From Nocardia pneumoniae NBRC 100136 (GTDB lineage: Bacteria > Actinomycetota > Actinomycetes > Mycobacteriales > Mycobacteriaceae), in assembly GCF_000308755.1 (NCBI RefSeq), contig NZ_BAGF01000027.1, forward strand, positions 124,001-188,000: 64,000 nucleotides of DNA, read 5' to 3'. Numbering within the stretch: position 1 is the stretch's first letter; each line of letters begins with the position of its first letter. Under the pieces are notes generated by a model that ran no database searches, had not been told where the DNA came from, and saw only the letters and a program-made list of their open reading frames with translations. Of this stretch, positions 58,240 through 64,000 are shown one piece after another. Made by a program: the position numbers and the translations under genes.

Positions 58240-59430
58240 ATGACCTACTCCGAGGTGATCGTCGAGGCCGACGGCGGCTCTCGCGGCAATCCCGGTCCGG
58301 CCGGGTACGGCGCGGTGGTCTACGACGCCGAGCACGTCCACGTGCTCGCCGAACGCCGGGAGTTCCTCGGCATCGCCACCAACAACGTCGCCGAATACCG
58401 CGGCCTGATCGCCGGATTGGAGGCCGCGGCCGAGCTCGGCGCCGAATCCGTCGACGTGCGGATGGATTCCAAGCTGGTCGTCGAGCAGATGACCGGACGC
58501 TGGAAGGTCAAGCACGCGGCCATGATTCCGCTCGCCGACCGGGCCCGCAGGCTGGCCGCCGGGTTCGTTCGGGTGCGTTTCACCTGGATCCCCCGCGCCC
58601 AGAACGCCCACGCCGACCGGCTGGCGAACCAAGCCATGGACGACGCCACCCTGCCCGGCGAGGTCAGCGCGGCGGCGGAGTCCGCGCGGTCGACCGAGGC
58701 CGCCGACCCGGCGCTCGCGGTCACCGAGCGCGATCTGCCGAGCTGGATCGAGGAAGCCAGGCAGGCGGCCGCGCCGCCGGAACCGGCGCGGCAGGGCCCC
58801 GGCTGGACCCGTGCCACCGGCCGCCCCACCCGGCTGTTGCTGCTGCGTCACGGCCAGACCGAGCTGTCGCTGGAGCGCCGCTATTCCGGTCGCGGCAATC
58901 CGCCGCTGACCGCGGTGGGCCGGGAACAGGCCGCCCGGGCCGCGAAAATGCTTGCCGCCAAAGGCGATATCGCCGCCGTGGTCAGCTCACCGCTGGGCCG
59001 GGCGAGGGAGACCGCGGAGGCCGCGGCGACCGCCCTGGGGGTGTCCGCCGAGCTACACGACGGTCTGATCGAGACCGATTTCGGCGCGTGGGAGGGCCTG
59101 ACCTTCGCCGAAGCCGCGCAACGAGACCCCGATCTGCACGCCCGCTGGATCGGCGACCCGGCCACGGCGGCGCCCGGCGGGGAGAGCTTCGATCAGGTCC
59201 GGGAACGGGTGGACGCGGCCCGTCGCGATCTGATCGAACGGTATCCCGGTGCGAACGTGGTGGTGGTCAGTCACGTGACCCCGATCAAGACGCTGCTGCA
59301 ACTGGCGCTCGATGCCGGGCCTTCGCTGCTGTACCGGTTGCATCTGGATCTGGCGTCGCTATCCATAGCGGAGTTCTATCTCGATGGCGGATCATCGGTG
59401 CGTCTGGTGAACGACACGTCCTATCTCTGA
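58240..59430 (+). CDS. rnhA: Bifunctional RNase HI/acid phosphatase (CobC-like)
   Basis: A 396-residue fusion. Residues 1-135 are RNase HI with the acidic set in EADGGSRGNPGPAGYG, NVAEYRGL, RMDSKLVVEQM and NAHADRLANQA. After a linker, residues 198-396 are a histidine phosphatase with LLRHGQTELSLERRYSG and the second histidine in VVSHVTPIKTLL. In M. tuberculosis (Rv2228c) the same fusion has RNase H and alpha-ribazole-phosphatase activity, linking it to cobalamin synthesis. Confidence 0.92.
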   Translation: MTYSEVIVEADGGSRGNPGPAGYGAVVYDAEHVHVLAERREFLGIATNNVAEYRGLIAGLEAAAELGAESVDVRMDSKLVVEQMTGRWKVKHAAMIPLADRARRLAAGFVRVRFTWIPRAQNAHADRLANQAMDDATLPGEVSAAAESARSTEAADPALAVTERDLPSWIEEARQAAAPPEPARQGPGWTRATGRPTRLLLLRHGQTELSLERRYSGRGNPPLTAVGREQAARAAKMLAAKGDIAAVVSSPLGRARETAEAAATALGVSAELHDGLIETDFGAWEGLTFAEAAQRDPDLHARWIGDPATAAPGGESFDQVRERVDAARRDLIERYPGANVVVVSHVTPIKTLLQLALDAGPSLLYRLHLDLASLSIAEFYLDGGSSVRLVNDTSYL

Positions 59431-59746
59431 GCGCGCGACGACACCTGGAACGAGGGGGAACGCGGTGCGCGAAGGGCGAATTATGCCCTATTGCAACACG
59501 TTTGCGTTTCACATTCGCGCGATGCGGTGAATCTCACTTCGACTCGGCCTTGCGCGCCGAGTAGCGGTAGGCTTCCGGACGGTCAGGCACAGGCGTCCTA
59601 CCCTGCCTGCCTGGTCGGGGTCGACACTGTGTGCCCTCGATCGGTGTCACAAAGGGGGACGATGGTTCATGGGCAGCGCCGCCCATAGGCCGCGTCGCGG
59701 CGGGAAGCGCCTGTGCCGTCGAGTGGTTCGAGAGAGTGCAGGTTCG
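59431..59746. other. Intergenic region before the natural-product locus
   Basis: About 315 bp with a more AT-rich patch (59485-59515) that probably holds the promoter of the monooxygenase gene. No gene, repeat or terminator stands out. Confidence 0.5.
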
Positions 59747-62218
59747 ATGAGCAGTCCGATCAAGGTAATCGTTCTTGGGGCGGGGATCGGAGGACTCACC
59801 ACCGCGGCCGCGCTGCGGCACGCGGGTTTCGCCGTCGAGCTATACGAAGCGGGCCCGGAGCTGCGTGCGCAGGGTTTCGGTCTTTCCGTGCAGGCCAACG
59901 GAATCAACGCGTTGCGCACCCTCGGCCTCGGCCTCGATGAGCACCTGCTCGAGCGCGGTGGCCGGGTCGAGACGTTCCGCTTCTGCAACCCCGACGGCAG
60001 CCCGATCCGGGTGCTTCCGGTGCACCGGCTCGATGCCCAGCTCGGCGCGCCCGCCGTGGCGCTGCACCGCACCGACCTGCACGACGTGCTGTTGCGCGCG
60101 ATCGGCGACACGCCGACTTTCGTTGCCGCGCAGGCCACTCGGTTCGTCGACGACGGCGAGCACGTGCGAGTGGAGTTCGCCGACGGCCGGGTGGCCGAGG
60201 GCGATCTGCTCGTCGGCGCCGACGGCATCCACTCCATGGTGCGCGCCCAGCTGCACGGCCGCGCCGAACCGCGCCCGGGCAATTTCGTGTGCTGGCTGGC
60301 CTGCATCCCGTTCGAGCATGGCAACGTCGCGCGCGGCCTCTCGGCGCATTTCTGGGGCACCGGAATGCGTTTCGGCATCCATGACATCGGGCACGGCCGG
60401 GTGTACTGGTGGGGCACCCAGACCTTGCCCGCCGACGAGGCCGCGAACTGGCGCGGCGGCAAGGAAGACCTGCTGCGCCTGTACGCCGACTGGGCGCCGG
60501 AGGTGCGCGCCTGCATCGAGCAGACCGACGAGTCCGCGATCCTCGCGGTGCCCGCCCAGGACCGCCCGCCGCTGCCGCGGTGGGGCCGCGGCCGGGTGAC
60601 CCTGCTCGGTGACGCGGCGCACCCGATGCTGCCCAGCCTCGGCCAGGGCGCCAACTCCGCCATCGAGGACGCGGTGGTGCTGGCGAACGTGCTGCGCAAC
60701 GCGCTGGATCCGGTTGCGGGCCTGCGCCGTTACGAGCAGCTGCGCGCCGACCGCACCGCCATGTTCGTCAACGGCTCGGCCTCGCTCGCCAAGATCGAGC
60801 AGACCACCGATCCGCGTTTGGTGCGGGTGCGCGACATCTACTTCCGGCACGCGCCCACCGAGTTCTTCCTGCGCGAGCTCGCCAAGCCGATGTCGTTCCC
60901 GCCGCTGGACGGGCCCACCGCGCGGCTGCCGCGCCCGCTGTCGCCGGTCGAGCGCTGGCACTGGATCGCCGATCAGCTGGCGCCGCTGCACATCGTGTCG
61001 CGCGTGCGCATCCGCGGGCAGGTCGATGTCGACCGGATCCGGGCAGGGCTGGACGACGTGCAGCGCCGACATCCGCTCTTGCGGGTCGCCGTCGCCGCCG
61101 AATCCGACGGCACCGCACCGCGTTTCGTCCCGGTGCAGGCTCCCATCCCGCTGCGCGTGATCGAATCCGAGGACAGCACCACGTGGTTGGCCGAGGTCGA
61201 CGAGGTCGAGCTGCGCGAGCCCTTCGACTGGCGCGCCGGGCCGTTGGCCAGGGCGGTGCTGATCAAGGAGACCGACGGCACCAACGAGCTGATCGTGACG
61301 CTGCACTACGCGATCGCGGATGGCGAGAGCGCGCTGTCGGTGGCCAAGCAGGTGCTCCAGGCGGCCGCGGGGGAAGCGGGCGAGTTCCCGCCCGCCCCGG
61401 TGCGACCCGGCCCGGAAGATCTGTTCCCGCCGCGTTTCCAGGGCGGCAGCGGCGCGCTGCGCACCGCGGGTTCGCTGCTGCGCGATCAGAAGTCGCAGCT
61501 GCGCAGGCCGCGCCGACTGGAACCGACCTCGCTGGCTCCGCCCGCACAGCGGCGCAGCCGGGTGGTGCATCGCAGCCTCGACGCCGACCAACTGGACGCG
61601 CTCACCGCGGGCTGCGCACGCCACGGCGTCGGCCTGCAGGCCGCTTTGTCCGCGGCGCTGCTGATGGCGGCGGCCAGGGAGGCGGGCACCGACAAGGCGA
61701 CCTGGTACACCGTCGGCAGCTCGGTCAACTTTCGCGACCATCTCGACGGCGCCGCCGCGGACACCGAGGTCGGCACCTATCAGGGCATGATCGCCACCCC
61801 GGCGAAGTACGCGCCGTGGGCTTCGCTGTGGGAGATCGCCGTCGAGATCGCCCGCGAATACGGCGCGCGGATGGATCGGCGTGATCATCTCTCCGCCCTG
61901 AACCTGCTGAAGGTGGCCGCGCCGAAATCGGTGGCCGCCAGCGCGTCCACGGTCAAGCTCATGGATACCCGCGGCCCCGGTCATCTCTGTATGACCTACC
62001 TGGGCCGCTATCCCTTCCCGGACAAGATCGGCTCCTGGCAGCTGGAAGGCGCGCAGTTCGTCTCCGGCATGTCGGTGAGCGGGTTCATCATGGCCACCGC
62101 CAACGCGACCCACGACGAATTGTCCTTCAACGTCGGCTACGTCGAACCCGCGGTGTCGCGGGATCGAGCCGAACGCCTCGCCGATGAGAGTGTGCGCGCA
62201 CTGCTGTCGGCCTGCTGA
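59747..62218 (+). CDS. FAD monooxygenase fused to a condensation/PapA-like domain
   Basis: An 823-residue fusion. Residues 1-380 form a flavin-dependent monooxygenase of the PHBH/UbiH type: dinucleotide motif VLGAGIGGLTTAAALRHAG, then GADGIHSMVR, and VTLLGDAAHPMLPSLGQGANSAIED with Asp289. From about 410 on the sequence resembles an acyl-/condensation domain of the CAT fold (LSPVERWHWIADQLAPLHIVSRV, LDDVQRRHPLLRVAV). The active-site motif normally HHxxxDG reads HYAIADG: His520 and Asp525 are kept, but the usual catalytic second histidine is Tyr521. The ATG at 59747 opens the FAD motif. An NRPS gene follows 168 bp downstream. The combined role, hydroxylating a substrate while acylating or presenting it, is inference. 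Confidence 0.8.
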   Translation: MSSPIKVIVLGAGIGGLTTAAALRHAGFAVELYEAGPELRAQGFGLSVQANGINALRTLGLGLDEHLLERGGRVETFRFCNPDGSPIRVLPVHRLDAQLGAPAVALHRTDLHDVLLRAIGDTPTFVAAQATRFVDDGEHVRVEFADGRVAEGDLLVGADGIHSMVRAQLHGRAEPRPGNFVCWLACIPFEHGNVARGLSAHFWGTGMRFGIHDIGHGRVYWWGTQTLPADEAANWRGGKEDLLRLYADWAPEVRACIEQTDESAILAVPAQDRPPLPRWGRGRVTLLGDAAHPMLPSLGQGANSAIEDAVVLANVLRNALDPVAGLRRYEQLRADRTAMFVNGSASLAKIEQTTDPRLVRVRDIYFRHAPTEFFLRELAKPMSFPPLDGPTARLPRPLSPVERWHWIADQLAPLHIVSRVRIRGQVDVDRIRAGLDDVQRRHPLLRVAVAAESDGTAPRFVPVQAPIPLRVIESEDSTTWLAEVDEVELREPFDWRAGPLARAVLIKETDGTNELIVTLHYAIADGESALSVAKQVLQAAAGEAGEFPPAPVRPGPEDLFPPRFQGGSGALRTAGSLLRDQKSQLRRPRRLEPTSLAPPAQRRSRVVHRSLDADQLDALTAGCARHGVGLQAALSAALLMAAAREAGTDKATWYTVGSSVNFRDHLDGAAADTEVGTYQGMIATPAKYAPWASLWEIAVEIAREYGARMDRRDHLSALNLLKVAAPKSVAASASTVKLMDTRGPGHLCMTYLGRYPFPDKIGSWQLEGAQFVSGMSVSGFIMATANATHDELSFNVGYVEPAVSRDRAERLADESVRALLSAC

Positions 62219-62386
62219 CCCGCCAACACCACAAGACGACAGCCGAGTCCGGCATCGGCGAAGTCGATGCCGTGATTTGCGATATCGATAACTGGATAAC
62301 TGTGGTAGCAGCTTTGCGCGTCAGCGATTTGGGCTTGGTCGGATCCGCGCACAGCCGGTGCCGCGAGTGTCGCGATAGGAGTGACT

Positions 62387-64000
62387 GTGACATCCGAACC
62401 GAGTGCTACTCCCACTAGACCCGAGGCGTGGCCGGTCAGCGCGTATCAACGAGATGTGTTGTCCGTGGACTTCCGGTACGGGCCCGCGCCGGTCACCAGG
62501 AACGCCTACTGCGCGTTCCTGGACGAGCCGTTCGATATGGCGCGGCTGCGAGCCGTGGTGCGCCGGGCACTGCTCTCCGACGCGGCGCTGCGCCTGCGGT
62601 TCGAGTTCTCCGAAGGCCGCTTCTGGCAGTGGGTTTCCGACGAGCTACCGGACGTCGAGCTGATCGACCTGAGCTGGGCGTCGGACCCGGCCGCGGCCCG
62701 CGGGGAATGGGTGAACCGGGCCAACCTGACGCCATCGCCGCCGCGCCAGCCGTTCCGGATCGCCGCGCTGGTCGACGGACCCGACCACTTCTACCTCTAC
62801 GTCGCGATGCACCACGCGATGATCGACGGGTGGGGCGTGAACGCGTTGTGGGGCGCCCTGGTGGACAACTACAGCCGCTCGGACCTGCCACTGGAACTGC
62901 TCGCCGAACCGGAACCGGTCACCGAGGAGACCGACCGCGGCGTGCGCACCTATCGCAAGATCGCGGCCGAGCACGAGGAGTATCTGTCGTCTCCGCAGTG
63001 GGTCGCCGACCGGGATGCGCTGGTCCGCCGCTTCGAAGGAGTGGTGCCCGCGCTCTTCTCCGGCCGGGCGAGCACCCCGAACGTGGACCGCGGACGCAGG
63101 CGTGTGGTGGTGGAACCCGCGTTCCTGGACCGGATTCGCGCCACCGGCTTCTCTGTCTTCGCCTTCACCGTCTCGGCGCTGGCCGCGTACCTCACCACCG
63201 TTCATCGCTCCGAGGAAGTGGTGATCGGGGTACCGATGCTGAACCGGCACAGCCCGGAGACCTTCCGCACCGCCGGACACCGGACGAACGTGGTGCCGCT
63301 GCGCATCCGGGTCGACCCGGCCCAGCCGCTGTCAGCGGTCGTGTCCGAGGTGACCGCGCAGATCCGGGAACTCAAGCGCTACGAGCGTTTTCCCTACGGT
63401 GACCTGGCTCGTGCGCTCAGCAGTGATCCGACGGCGCCGCCGCTGTTCGACGTGGCGTACTCCTACATCAAGATGCCGTCGTCGGATCATCTGGAGAAGA
63501 TCCTCGGCACCATCGACATCGTCAATCCGGGCACGGTGCTCGAGGCGCTGAACATCCTCGCCGTCGAGCACGCGCGCGACGGTTCGCTGAATCTCCAGCT
63601 CTATTACGACCGCGACGTCTTCGACGAGAACTTCCCGTTCGAGTCGGTCGTGCGCAGCATCGGCGCGCTCCTGACCGCGGCGCTGGACCGGCCCGATGCC
63701 CCGATCTCGGCGTTGCCGCTGATGCCAGCGCGCGAGCTGGCCGCCATCACCGCTTTCGAGACCGGGCCGCGCGAAGAGTTTCCGTACACCACGATCGACC
63801 GATTGTTCCGTGAGGCGGCCGCCGAGTACCCGGACCGAGTGGCGATCGAGGCGGTCGCGGGCTCGGGGGAGCGGGCGCTGCGCTACGGCGAGCTGTCCGC
63901 GCTGGCCGACGGATTCGCCGCCCGGCTGCGGGCGCTGGGCGTGACCGGCAACGAATGCGTCCCGGTGGTGCTGACGCGCTCGACGGAGCTGCTCGTCGCG
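62387..64000 (+). CDS. Non-ribosomal peptide synthetase, 5' part (C-A...), continues past window
   Basis: An open frame from GTG 62387 (AGGA six bases ahead) runs to the window edge, at least 538 codons. Residues 15-440 are a condensation domain with an intact HHxxxDG motif (MHHAMIDGWG, His142-His143 and Asp147), SVFAFTVSALAAYL, and GVPMLNRHSPETFRTAGHRTNVVPL. From about residue 465 an adenylation domain begins (IDRLFREAAAEYPDRVAIE, then LRYGELSALADGFAARLRALG). A C domain at the very start implies an acyl-starter or a lipopeptide. The product cannot be judged from this part. Confidence 0.85.
   Translation, partial: MTSEPSATPTRPEAWPVSAYQRDVLSVDFRYGPAPVTRNAYCAFLDEPFDMARLRAVVRRALLSDAALRLRFEFSEGRFWQWVSDELPDVELIDLSWASDPAAARGEWVNRANLTPSPPRQPFRIAALVDGPDHFYLYVAMHHAMIDGWGVNALWGALVDNYSRSDLPLELLAEPEPVTEETDRGVRTYRKIAAEHEEYLSSPQWVADRDALVRRFEGVVPALFSGRASTPNVDRGRRRVVVEPAFLDRIRATGFSVFAFTVSALAAYLTTVHRSEEVVIGVPMLNRHSPETFRTAGHRTNVVPLRIRVDPAQPLSAVVSEVTAQIRELKRYERFPYGDLARALSSDPTAPPLFDVAYSYIKMPSSDHLEKILGTIDIVNPGTVLEALNILAVEHARDGSLNLQLYYDRDVFDENFPFESVVRSIGALLTAALDRPDAPISALPLMPARELAAITAFETGPREEFPYTTIDRLFREAAAEYPDRVAIEAVAGSGERALRYGELSALADGFAARLRALGVTGNECVPVVLTRSTELLVA

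Noticed and set aside
59840..62113. Minus-strand 757-codon open frame
   Set aside because: Antisense to the monooxygenase-condensation gene, histidine/arginine-rich, no motif; a shadow.

Overview
The window is high-GC, mycolic-acid-actinomycete DNA, most likely from Nocardia or a close relative. The evidence is the FAS-II block mabR-fabD-acpM-kasA-accD6 behind an aceE-type pyruvate dehydrogenase, a CYP125-type sterol P450, an NDMA-dependent alcohol dehydrogenase, AhpE, an ECF41-type SigJ, and many GTG/TTG starts. No phage, IS element, CRISPR array or rRNA is visible. One tRNA gene, tRNA-Val(TAC), lies at 26954-27025.

Layout. 1-11.9 kb: a DUF1254 Tat-lipoprotein, cyp125 coupled to a TetR regulator, a large TerD/DUF2510/Zn-ribbon/TerB/PH-like/HNH fusion, an alanine-rich coiled-coil protein, fused PabAB, an APH-like kinase, a DinB-like protein and an NDMA-type alcohol dehydrogenase. 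Motifs of the KstR type precede both cyp125 and the dehydrogenase. 11.9-27 kb is accessory DNA. It holds a stand-alone Smr protein, two divergent serine hydrolases with a truncated duplicate of their shared start region, DUF3145, an XRE regulator with two small partners, a methyltransferase, a possible secreted toxin with an overlapping immunity-like gene, fprB plus a molybdopterin oxidoreductase under a divergent TetR, small secreted proteins, and a 1.75-kb segment bracketed by direct repeats of the tRNA-Val 3' end that holds an alcohol dehydrogenase and a VapC remnant.

27-37.5 kb is conserved core: ahpE, a DUF3052 protein and a lipoprotein on the minus strand, then aceE, mabR, fabD, acpM, kasA and accD6 on the plus strand. 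These genes supply acetyl-CoA and the FAS-II elongation enzymes for mycolic acids. 37.5-49.3 kb carries DctA, HxlR, an orphan N6-adenine DNA methylase, TetR, a collapsed SDR gene, a PAS-like protein, gamma-carbonic anhydrase, a GlxA-type regulator with an MBL-fold hydrolase, alanine dehydrogenase followed by a 155-bp tandem repeat, and sigJ. 49.4-59.4 kb is a second conserved block (cobD, SURF1, ptpA, cobC, nif3-like, zinc ribbon, rnhA/phosphatase), interrupted by a second P450 and a ROK-like fragment. From 59.7 kb to the right edge a natural-product locus begins: an FAD monooxygenase fused to a condensation-like domain, followed by an NRPS gene (C then A domain) that runs out of the window.

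The observations I rate most worth following are the TerD-HNH multidomain protein, the secreted toxin/immunity-like pair, the monooxygenase-condensation fusion whose second active-site histidine is tyrosine, and the KstR-like operators. All function assignments come from reading motifs by eye; no database search was run.
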